Below are positions 56,542-64,000 of a DNA stretch of 64,000 nt, in pieces. Origin of the DNA: Serratia sp. DD3 (lineage in GTDB: Bacteria; Pseudomonadota; Gammaproteobacteria; Enterobacterales; Enterobacteriaceae); assembly GCF_000496755.2 (NCBI RefSeq), contig NZ_AYKS02000058.1, positions 1 to 64,000 of the forward strand. Direction: 5' to 3'. The translations under genes and the position numbers were made by a program. The notes below the pieces were generated by a model. It was not told where the DNA came from, did not search any database, and saw nothing but the letters and a program-made list of their open reading frames with translations. Numbering within the stretch: position 1 is the first letter of the stretch; each line of letters opens with the position of its first letter.

Positions 56542-57525
56542 ATGCATAAGTGGGGGCTGATTATATTGCTATTGGCATCGGGTGCCATGGCTAAAGATAT
56601 TCAACTACTGAATATTTCATATGATCCAACACGTGAGTTCTATCAGGAATATAACGCTGCATTTGCTCAATATTGGCAGCAGAAAACAGGAGACAAAGTC
56701 AAGGTACGCCAATCACACGGGGGGTCAGGCAAGCAGGCTACCTCGGTGATCAATGGTATTGACGCGGATGTGGTCACCCTGGCGTTGGCTTATGATGTGG
56801 ATGCCATTGCTGAACGCGGTCATATTGATAAGGCGTGGATCAAACGGCTGCCAGATAACTCGGCCCCCTATACTTCGACCATTGTCTTCCTGGTCCGTAA
56901 GGGCAACCCAAAACAGATCCAGGATTGGGGGGATCTGGTTAAGCCTGGGGTGGCGATTATTACCCCGAACCCTAAAACCTCCGGGGGTGCTCGTTGGAAT
57001 TATCTGGCGGCTTGGGGCTATGCCCTGCACCATAATCACGGGGATACCGCCAAGGCGCAGGAGTTCGTGAAACAACTGTACCGCAATGTGGAAGTCTTGG
57101 ATGCCGGCGCCCGTGGAGCCACCAATACCTTTGTTGAGCGCAATATGGGTGATGTGCTGATCGCTTGGGAAAATGAAGCCCTGATGGCAGCCAAACAGTT
57201 GGGTAAAGACAAGTTTGAAGTGATTACCCCCAGCGAATCGATTCTGGCAGAGCCTACGGTATCGGTGGTGGATCGGGTGGTGGATAAACGTGGCTCGCGT
57301 GATTTGGCCACGGCTTACCTGACCTACCTCTATTCAACGCAAGGGCAGACCATTGCGGCAAAAAATTACTATCGCCCGCGAAATACTGAGGTAGCTGAAA
57401 AATTCACGCAGCAGTTTCCGACGCTGAAATTGTTCACCATAGATGACACGTTTGGCGGTTGGGCAGAGGCGCAGAAAGTACACTTTGCCACAGGTGGCAT
57501 ATTTGATGAAATCAGCAAACGCTGA
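56542..57525 (+). CDS. sbp: Periplasmic sulfate-binding protein
   Basis: A 327-residue type II binding protein. Signal peptide ends at about residue 17 (SGAMA|KD). The mature protein has the family signature [58 protein letters not shown] and [12 protein letters not shown], which line the sulfate pocket. It feeds sulfate to the CysTWA transporter, encoded elsewhere, and is normally under CysB control. Position between pfkA and tpiA is as in E. coli, with cdh missing. Confidence 0.97.
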   Translation: MHKWGLIILLLASGAMAKDIQLLNISYDPTREFYQEYNAAFAQYWQQKTGDKVKVRQSHGGSGKQATSVINGIDADVVTLALAYDVDAIAERGHIDKAWIKRLPDNSAPYTSTIVFLVRKGNPKQIQDWGDLVKPGVAIITPNPKTSGGARWNYLAAWGYALHHNHGDTAKAQEFVKQLYRNVEVLDAGARGATNTFVERNMGDVLIAWENEALMAAKQLGKDKFEVITPSESILAEPTVSVVDRVVDKRGSRDLATAYLTYLYSTQGQTIAAKNYYRPRNTEVAEKFTQQFPTLKLFTIDDTFGGWAEAQKVHFATGGIFDEISKR

Positions 57526-57539
57526 GGGTGGGTTTCCGC

Positions 57540-57565
57540 AATAACCCCGGCAAACCGGGGTTATT
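57540..57565. terminator. Bidirectional terminator between sbp and tpiA
   Basis: AATAACCCCGG (57540-57550), CAAA loop, CCGGGGTTATT (57555-57565): perfect 11-bp stem between convergent genes. The arms' A/T ends supply short U-runs in both directions. Confidence 0.85.
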
Positions 57566-57579
57566 CAGACTGAAGGAAA

Positions 57580-58347
57580 TCAGGCTTTTTTCGCTGCGGC
57601 AGCGGCTTTAACGATCACGGCGAAAGCGTCTGCTTTCAGTGATGCACCACCCACCAGCGCGCCGTCGATGTCTGGTTGACCAAATAACTCTGCGGCATTT
57701 TTATCATTGACCGAACCGCCGTACTGAATGATCACTTCAGCAGCCACCGCCGCATCTTGCTTGGCGATGTGGTCACGGATAAATTTATGTACTGCCTGAG
57801 CTTGCGCAGGCGTTGCAGATTTGCCGGTGCCGATCGCCCACACAGGTTCATAAGCGATAACAGTGCCTTTAAACGCTTCTGCACCTTGGGTTTTTAACAC
57901 CGCATCGATTTGGCGAGCACACACTTCTTCGGTTTTACCCGCTTCGTTCTCGGCTTCGGTTTCACCGATACACAGCACTGGGATCAAACCCGCTGCTTTG
58001 AGCACGGCAAATTTCTCAGCGATCTGCGCATCTGTTTCTTTGTGATAAGTACGACGCTCTGAGTGACCGATGATGATGTATTGTGCACCAACATCCTTCA
58101 ACATGTTGGCAGAAACTTCGCCAGTGAACGCGCCGGAGAGGTTGATATCAACGTTTTGTGCACCTAAAGCGATACGGCTACCGCCCAGCGCGTGCTTGGC
58201 CAGATCCAGATACATCACTGGTGGCGCAATAGCGACATCACAACCCTCAACACTGCTCAATTCTTTACGCAGGGCGGCGATCAGTTCGTTAACCATATGA
58301 ACGCTGCCGTTAAGCTTCCAGTTACCCATAACTAATGGATGACGCAT
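57580..58347 (-). CDS. tpiA: Triosephosphate isomerase
   Basis: A 255-residue TIM barrel enzyme. Active-site Lys in GNWKLNGS, His in [11 protein letters not shown], Glu in [19 protein letters not shown] and the phosphate loop ([23 protein letters not shown]). Interconverts dihydroxyacetone phosphate and glyceraldehyde 3-phosphate. Ribosome site GGAG upstream (read leftward). Confidence 0.98.
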   Translation of the reverse strand: MRHPLVMGNWKLNGSVHMVNELIAALRKELSSVEGCDVAIAPPVMYLDLAKHALGGSRIALGAQNVDINLSGAFTGEVSANMLKDVGAQYIIIGHSERRTYHKETDAQIAEKFAVLKAAGLIPVLCIGETEAENEAGKTEEVCARQIDAVLKTQGAEAFKGTVIAYEPVWAIGTGKSATPAQAQAVHKFIRDHIAKQDAAVAAEVIIQYGGSVNDKNAAELFGQPDIDGALVGGASLKADAFAVIVKAAAAAKKA

Positions 58348-58490
58348 GTGTATTTCTCCAAGAAGGGGACGCTAAAGTCTAAAAACAACTGCCGGGCAGG
58401 CAGTTTACCTGTGCAGCAGTATATACTTGTCGTCATAGAAATGGCATGAGGCTAGTCAACACCTTTGCAATTTCCATGACGACGAATGCA

Positions 58491-59087
58491 TTAATGGGGT
58501 ACATCGGCCTCAGATAACCTCAGCTTAATCGGTTCAACAGCGAAAGTAATCCCTTTATCGCCATCATCAGCGACCACGTAGCGAATTGCCCCAACCTGTT
58601 GCTGATAAAAGTACGACCCTTTACCCTTTTCCAGCAAGTTGTTCACTTTGACGATGCTTTCCCCCACTGTCAGCGCGGTTTCAAACTGGCGCATCAGCGC
58701 TGCCATGTAGTTAATGGCAATGGCCCGAGCAGCTTTTTCTTCATTGCCTTGTAATAGCAAATGAGTGATTTGCATGGTCTTGATTTTACCAGTGCCCTTT
58801 TCCAGCGCCGTAGAGGCGTAGAGGTTTTCATTAATCTTACTGGCGGCACGGGTGAGTAAAGGGGAATCCTTTTTGGAGGCAATAACCCGAAATTCACTGA
58901 GGGGCAGCTTTGGGTTGTCACGGTTGTATTTTTCGCGGAACCGAACCACCGTCACATCAAAGGTTGGCGCCCCTGCCTGCAGATAGGGGGCGCTCTGCGG
59001 TTCCGAGGGCGCGGCATTTTGCGGTGCCCCCCAAGCATGGCTGATCCCCAAGAACAGGCAAATAATGATGATGAACTTTTTCAGCAT
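58491..59087 (-). CDS. yiiQ: DUF1454 family exported protein YiiQ
   Basis: A 198-residue periplasmic protein of unknown function conserved beside tpiA in enterobacteria. Signal peptide LKKFIIIICLFLGISHAWGA; then TFDVTVVRFREKYNRDNPKL, YMAALMRQFETALTVGESIV and FAVEPIKLRLSEADVP. The ATG at 59087 is chosen to place the signal peptide at the start; a GTG frame to 59117 adds ten residues. Confidence 0.9.
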   Translation of the reverse strand: MLKKFIIIICLFLGISHAWGAPQNAAPSEPQSAPYLQAGAPTFDVTVVRFREKYNRDNPKLPLSEFRVIASKKDSPLLTRAASKINENLYASTALEKGTGKIKTMQITHLLLQGNEEKAARAIAINYMAALMRQFETALTVGESIVKVNNLLEKGKGSYFYQQQVGAIRYVVADDGDKGITFAVEPIKLRLSEADVPH

Positions 59088-59266
59088 GGTGTGTCGCACT
59101 AATGACCAAGGTGACACTGATTAAAACCATATATCCATCGTCTTTCAAGCGGCAAGATGAATGTTTGCGGATGGAAAATCACCACTCGGGTTGCTGTTCT
59201 GCAGGGGGGAATTGCCTATGCTACACTGCGCGGCAGACTATCGGCAGCTCAAGAGAGCATGATTCA

Positions 59267-59686
59267 ATGACGTTACAACAGTGGTGTTTTTCATTTAATG
59301 GCCGTATTGGGCGGCGAGATTTCTGGTTGTGGATGGGGGTTTGGCTGGTGTTGATGGCCGCCGCCTTCTCCCTGGCCAACTACCAAGTGGTGGCGATCCA
59401 AACCATCGCTTTCTTTATCGTCGCACTGCTATGGCCGACGGCGGCGGTGCTGGTCAAACGCCTGCATGATCGCAATAAAAAGGGTTGGTGGGCCTTGTTG
59501 CTGGTGTTGGCCTGGCTGCTGGCGATGGGTAATTGGCAGATGCTGGCACCGATTTGGCAGTGGGGAGTGGGGCGTTTTATTCCGACACTGATTACGGTGA
59601 TGATGTTGATCGACCTGGGGACCTTTGTGGGTACCGAAGGGGACAACCGGTTTGGCCCTGAGGCCGAACCGGTAAAATTCCGCTAG
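59267..59686 (+). CDS. yiiR: DUF805 membrane protein YiiR
   Basis: A 139-residue inner-membrane protein with four predicted helices. The start CFSFNGRIGRRDFWLWMGVW and LVKRLHDRNKKGWWALLLVL are DUF805 hallmarks; the end EGDNRFGPE is also typical. Function unknown. The frame is open from 59102 but the family begins at the ATG at 59267. Location matches E. coli. Confidence 0.9.
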   Translation: MTLQQWCFSFNGRIGRRDFWLWMGVWLVLMAAAFSLANYQVVAIQTIAFFIVALLWPTAAVLVKRLHDRNKKGWWALLLVLAWLLAMGNWQMLAPIWQWGVGRFIPTLITVMMLIDLGTFVGTEGDNRFGPEAEPVKFR

Positions 59687-59810
59687 ACTCAAGCTCAATC
59701 AAACTGCAGGTAGGCGGCAAACGAGCGAATCCCGATGAGCTTACATAGGTAAGTGATTCGGGTGAACGAGAACAGCCAACACCGCTGCAGCTTCATTGAC
59801 GATGGGTATA
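59686..59810. repeat. ERIC element
   Basis: About 125 bp filling the gap between the convergent yiiR and fpr. It contains GAATCCCGATGAGCTTACAT and AAGTGATTCGGGTGAACGAG, a close match to the ERIC centre, with CTGCAGGTAGGCGGC at the left and GCTGCAGCTTCATTGACGAT then GGGTATA at the right. The left tip has lost the TATACCC end. Confidence 0.85.
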
Positions 59811-59812
59811 AG

Positions 59813-60559
59813 TTACCAATAGTGCTCGCTGGTAATATGCCCAGGCTTGCGCCGTAGATGTTTGCGCATCTGGCGGTGATCTTTTAGCGTTTGCTGGGTA
59901 TCTCTGACCATTTGCGGGTTGCCACACAGCATCACATGGCTGGTTTCTGCATCAATGGTTAGGCCGACAGCCGCTTCTAACTGACCGTTTTCCAACAGTG
60001 CCGGGATGCGCCCACACAGAGAACCGGCAACGTCTTCACGGCTGACCACGGTTTGAATGCGCAGTTTGCCATTATAGTGCTGCTGAAGTTGCTGCATTAA
60101 CGGCAGGTAACTGAGATCACTGGCCCTGCGGGCCGCATGGATCAGTACCAGGTTATTAAACCGCTCCAAGTCCTTCCCTTCCCGCAGGATCGACAAATAA
60201 GGGCCAATCGCGGTGCCGGTTGCCAGCATCCATAAGGTGTCACAGGTGGGGACTTCTTCCAGTACAAAGAACCCGGCGGCCTCTTGGGTCACCTGCACGT
60301 CATCCCCAGGGCGCAGTTGTTGCAGTTTCGGGCTCAGTTTCCCATCCGGCACCATGACCAGATAGAACTCCAAGTTGGGGTTGTCGGGCGCGTTGACATA
60401 AGAATAAGCACGCTGCACCCGTTCACCATCGACATCCAGCGCCAGTTTGGCAAATTGCCCCGCAGTGAAACTGTTGATTGGGGCATTGAGGGTGATGCTG
60501 AACAATGTCTCCGTCCAGTGCTGAACCTCTATTACTTTGCCATTAACCCATTCAGCCAT
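59813..60559 (-). CDS. fpr: Ferredoxin/flavodoxin-NADP+ reductase
   Basis: A 248-residue FAD enzyme, same length as E. coli Fpr. FAD site RVQRAYSYVNAPDNPNLEFY, EAAGFFVLEEVP, NADP site LATGTAIGPYLSILREG and HVMLCGNPQMVRDTQQTL, ending in HITSEHYW with the C-terminal Trp. The ATG at 60559 is preferred because the GGAG site is 10 nt from it but only 1 nt from the alternative ATG at 60568. Reduces flavodoxin/ferredoxin for radical enzymes; SoxRS-controlled in E. coli. Confidence 0.96.
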   Translation of the reverse strand: MAEWVNGKVIEVQHWTETLFSITLNAPINSFTAGQFAKLALDVDGERVQRAYSYVNAPDNPNLEFYLVMVPDGKLSPKLQQLRPGDDVQVTQEAAGFFVLEEVPTCDTLWMLATGTAIGPYLSILREGKDLERFNNLVLIHAARRASDLSYLPLMQQLQQHYNGKLRIQTVVSREDVAGSLCGRIPALLENGQLEAAVGLTIDAETSHVMLCGNPQMVRDTQQTLKDHRQMRKHLRRKPGHITSEHYW

Positions 60560-60652
60560 ATCTTTCATGCTCCTGTGGTTTGATTCACTTAAAGTCTATC
60601 TTATAAGACTGTGACGTACAGTGTAATTTATGCATGTGATGGTGAGGGGGAT

Positions 60653-60733
60653 AACGCTCAGCGGCCTTGAGCCCAAAGTGGCTTTGCCAGCCACTTCAGT
60701 TCAATTTAATTCAGGGCCATCGGCTGAGCGTTT
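60653..60733. repeat. Inverted repeat with internal hairpin, fpr-glpX gap
   Basis: AACGCTCAGC (60653-60662) and GCTGAGCGTT (60724-60733) are a perfect 10-bp inverted repeat. Between them AAGTGGCT TTGCC AGCCACTT (60676-60696) forms a perfect 8-bp hairpin. The right arm is part of the 14-nt tandem repeat that follows. Confidence 0.7.
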
Positions 60734-60791
60734 AATGCTGATCGTTTCACGCTGAGCGTTCAATGCTGATCGTTTCATGCTGATCGTTTAA
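60722..60791. repeat. Five tandem 14-nt repeats downstream of glpX
   Basis: Consecutive units with the pattern (T/C/G)GCTGA(T/G)CGTTYAA or TTTCA: 60722-60735, 60736-60749, 60750-60763, 60764-60777 and 60778-60791. Units 2 and 4 are identical (TGCTGATCGTTTCA). They end 3 nt before the glpX stop side of the gene. Confidence 0.85.
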
Positions 60792-60794
60792 TAA

Positions 60795-61805
60795 CTACAG
60801 CAAGAAGGGGTGCAGCGAGCTGTCTTTACGGTCTAGATAATGGGTGGAGCGGATGCGGCGGATAGTGCGCGATTTACCGCGAATCAGCAGGGTTTCAGTG
60901 GTGGCGATATTCCCCTTGCGGCTAATACCGTCCAACAAGTCACCTTTGGTGATACCAGTGGCAGCAAAGATCACATTATCAGTGCGTGCCATATCATCCA
61001 ACAGCAAGACTTTACCCGCTTCGATACCCATTTGCTGACAACGAGCCAGCTCCTGCTCGCCAATGCGGCGGTTTTCTTCGTTGTCGCCTTTTACCTGATG
61101 GCGCGCCAGCAAGCGGGCTTGCATATCGCCATCCAGTGCGCGGATCACGGCGGCAGAAATAACCCCTTCCGGTGCGCCGCCAATGCCGTACATCACATCC
61201 ACTTCGCTTTCTGGCATACAGGTCAAGATGGAGGCTGCAACATCCCCATCAGGAATGGCGAACACTTTCACCCCAAGCTGTTGCATTTGCATGATCACCT
61301 CATCATGGCGTGGTTTTGCCAAGGTAATGACGGTGAGCTCTGATAGCGGTTTACCAAGACGGTCGGCGATATTGTGCAGGTTGGTGGCTAAAGGCAGGTT
61401 GAGATCGATAACCCCCCGAGCTTGTGGGCCAACCACCAGTTTTTCCATATACATATCTGGGGCATGCAGGAAGGAGCCCCGATCACCCACCGCCAATACC
61501 GCTAATGCGTTAGACTGCCCCATGGCGGTCATTCGGGTCCCTTCGATAGGATCAACAGCAATATCGACCCCGTCCCCCAATCCAGTACCGACCTTCTCGC
61601 CGATATACAGCATCGGCGCTTCATCAATTTCACCTTCGCCGATCACAATCTGGCCATCGATATCAACTCTGTTGAGCATAATACGCATGGCGTTCACCGC
61701 AGCACCGTCGGCGGCATTTTTATCGCCGCGCCCCAGCCATTTATAACCCGCTAGAGCGGCGGCTTCGGTAACGCGGGAAAATTCGATGGCTAATTCACGT
61801 TTCAT
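60795..61805 (-). CDS. glpX: Fructose-1,6-bisphosphatase, class II
   Basis: A 336-residue Mn-dependent, lithium-sensitive phosphatase. Metal and phosphate motifs: GRGDKNAADGAAVNAMR, IGEGEIDEAPMLYIGEKVG, DIAVDPIEGTRMTAMG and GIGGAPEGVISAA. Acts in gluconeogenesis. Follows glpK by 145 nt in the same direction, as in the E. coli glpFKX operon. Confidence 0.97.
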   Translation of the reverse strand: MKRELAIEFSRVTEAAALAGYKWLGRGDKNAADGAAVNAMRIMLNRVDIDGQIVIGEGEIDEAPMLYIGEKVGTGLGDGVDIAVDPIEGTRMTAMGQSNALAVLAVGDRGSFLHAPDMYMEKLVVGPQARGVIDLNLPLATNLHNIADRLGKPLSELTVITLAKPRHDEVIMQMQQLGVKVFAIPDGDVAASILTCMPESEVDVMYGIGGAPEGVISAAVIRALDGDMQARLLARHQVKGDNEENRRIGEQELARCQQMGIEAGKVLLLDDMARTDNVIFAATGITKGDLLDGISRKGNIATTETLLIRGKSRTIRRIRSTHYLDRKDSSLHPFLL

Positions 61806-61950
61806 GGCAAACCCGTTACTGGATAAAAGGAAGGAAAATTTCGGCGAAGTTTATCACAGAGCAACGCTAGCAGGGGGAGACAAATGTAACGATGGCCATT
61901 CAAGCGGTTAGCGTGACCACTTGAATGACCATCAACATAACACCGATTAA

Positions 61951-63459
61951 TCAGTCGTGATCTTCCCAGGCTTGTGCACGGGCAACGGCTTTTTGCCAAC
62001 CGCGATAAAGTAAGTTACGCGCGCTGGTTTCAATCCCAGGGTGGAATCGTTTCTCAATAGCCGCTTTGCCTTTTACTTCATCCAGGTCATTCCAGTAGCC
62101 AACGGCTAGCCCCGCCAGATACGCCGCCCCCAATGCGGTAACTTCACGCACTTCAGGGCGTTCAACGCAGGTTCCCAGAATGTCCGCCTGGAACTGCATC
62201 AGGAAATTATTGGCAACCGCCCCGCCATCCACGCGTAAGGCTTTTAGACTGGTATTAGCATCGGCCTGCATGGCATCAAGCACATCACGGGTCTGGTAAG
62301 CGATAGACTCCAGGGTGGCGCGGATAATGTGGTTACTGTTCACCCCACGGGTCAGGCCGAAAATAGCGCCACGTGCATAAGGGTCCCAATAAGGGGCACC
62401 CAGCCCGGTAAAGGCGGGGACCACATAAACACCGTTGCTGTCGGGTACCTTGGTGGCGAAGTATTCTGAATCGGCAGCATCGCTGATTAATTTCATTTCA
62501 TCACGCAACCATTGAATAGAGGCACCGCCAACAAAAACGGCCCCTTCCAGTGCGTAGTTCACCTCCCCCCGTGGGCCACAGGCGATGGTGGTCAGCAGGC
62601 TATGTTGGGATTGCACCGCCTTGTCACCGGTATGCATCAGCAGGAAACAGCCAGTCCCATAGGTGTTTTTCGCCATCCCCGCGTGGACGCAGAGTTGACC
62701 ATAGAGCGCTGCTTGTTGGTCGCCAGCAATACCGGCAATCGGGATACGCGTTCCCCCCTTCCCCCCAATATTGGTCTGGCCAAAGATTTCAGAAGAGGAA
62801 CGCACTTTTGGCAGCATGGCTCGCGGAATACCCAGCACTTTAAGCATATGGTCATCCCAGTCCAGCGTATGGATATTGAATAGCATGGTGCGAGAGGCGT
62901 TAGTGTAGTCGGTAACATGCACCTGCCCTTGGGTCATCTTCCATACCAGCCAGGTATCAACGGTGCCGAACAGCAACTCACCGCGCTTGGCACGTTCGCG
63001 GGCACCTTCCACATGGTCGAGGATCCATTTGACCTTGGTCCCAGAAAAGTAAGGGTCAATCACCAAGCCGGTATTCTGGCGAATGTACGCTTCCAGACCG
63101 CCCTGTTTGAGTTTTTCGCAGATCTCGGCAGTACGGCGGCACTGCCAGACAATGGCATTATAAATTGGCTTACCGGTCTCTTTTTCCCACACGATAGTGG
63201 TTTCGCGCTGGTTGGTGAGACCAATAGCGGCGATTTGATCAGAGCTGATATCGGCTTTGGCCAGTACTTCAACCAGCGTTGAGCTTTGAGATGACCAGAT
63301 TTCCATTGGGTCATGTTCCACCCAGCCGGCCTTGGGGTAGATTTGTGTGAATTCACGCTGTGAGACCGCGACAATATTCGCATCGTGATCAAGCACCACG
63401 GCACGTGAGCTGGTGGTACCCTGATCGAGAGCAACAATATATTTTTTTTCAGTTGTCAT
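61951..63459 (-). CDS. glpK: Glycerol kinase
   Basis: A 502-residue FGGY kinase, same length as E. coli GlpK. ATP motif [20 protein letters not shown], glycerol site [14 protein letters not shown], the FBP-binding-site region near [19 protein letters not shown], and the C-terminal [20 protein letters not shown]. Phosphorylates glycerol to glycerol 3-phosphate. In E. coli glpF lies directly upstream; here the next gene is zapB on the other strand. Confidence 0.97.
   Translation of the reverse strand: MTTEKKYIVALDQGTTSSRAVVLDHDANIVAVSQREFTQIYPKAGWVEHDPMEIWSSQSSTLVEVLAKADISSDQIAAIGLTNQRETTIVWEKETGKPIYNAIVWQCRRTAEICEKLKQGGLEAYIRQNTGLVIDPYFSGTKVKWILDHVEGARERAKRGELLFGTVDTWLVWKMTQGQVHVTDYTNASRTMLFNIHTLDWDDHMLKVLGIPRAMLPKVRSSSEIFGQTNIGGKGGTRIPIAGIAGDQQAALYGQLCVHAGMAKNTYGTGCFLLMHTGDKAVQSQHSLLTTIACGPRGEVNYALEGAVFVGGASIQWLRDEMKLISDAADSEYFATKVPDSNGVYVVPAFTGLGAPYWDPYARGAIFGLTRGVNSNHIIRATLESIAYQTRDVLDAMQADANTSLKALRVDGGAVANNFLMQFQADILGTCVERPEVREVTALGAAYLAGLAVGYWNDLDEVKGKAAIEKRFHPGIETSARNLLYRGWQKAVARAQAWEDHD

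Positions 63460-64000
<541 letters not shown>

Noticed and set aside
60722..60791. CRISPR-like array
   Set aside because: 14-nt units are directly adjacent with no spacers and no cas genes are present.

Overview
The window reads as a chromosome segment of an enterobacterium in the Serratia/Yersinia group. The main evidence is the block fieF-pfkA-sbp-tpiA-yiiQ-yiiR-fpr-glpX-glpK-zapB at the right end, which follows the E. coli order with cdh (and yiiST) missing. ERIC repeats and a full Out/Pul-type type II secretion cluster support this. The genus is an inference; no rRNA or other marker gene is present.

Layout. 1-1.5 kb: tail of an IS4-type transposase and a membrane-anchored ToxR/CadC-like regulator. 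1.6-8.4 kb: a minus-strand sugar/polyol uptake and oxidation locus (periplasmic binding protein, ABC ATPase, permease, Gfo/Idh/MocA dehydrogenase) plus a methylmalonate-semialdehyde dehydrogenase; a nearly identical 14-nt motif lies upstream of both transcription units, so they are probably co-regulated. 8.8-10.2 kb: a GNAT acetyltransferase and a Phd/ParE-like toxin-antitoxin pair. 10.5-25.5 kb: type II secretion, with pilotin gspS, gspB, an IS1 remnant, a secreted SGNH-hydrolase/discoidin protein, then gspC to gspO in one tightly overlapping operon. 25.6-27.6 kb: an MFS transporter and an unknown exported protein. 27.8-30.6 kb: a MoxR AAA+ ATPase with a zincin/VWA protein. 31-43.2 kb: a contact-dependent inhibition locus, cdiB, a 3350-residue cdiA and a candidate immunity gene.

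43.2-53.9 kb is accessory DNA: two SymE-like genes, an XRE regulator fragment joined head to head with a truncated tyrosine recombinase, a ParD/ParE pair whose toxin has an in-frame stop, an SDR/FAH-hydrolase/2-hydroxyacid dehydrogenase/GntP sugar-acid cluster, a second toxin-antitoxin pair beside a parE ghost, and a LuxR-type regulator with an NCS1 permease. From 53.9 kb the conserved core block begins, with ERIC elements in its intergenic spaces. glpF is not present upstream of glpK.

The best candidates for new biology are the CdiA toxin tip with its immunity partner, the SGNH-discoidin protein as a possible type II substrate, and the MoxR/zincin-VWA pair. The 43.2-51 kb region is a toxin-antitoxin graveyard, with at least four remnants recognisable by comparison within the window itself.
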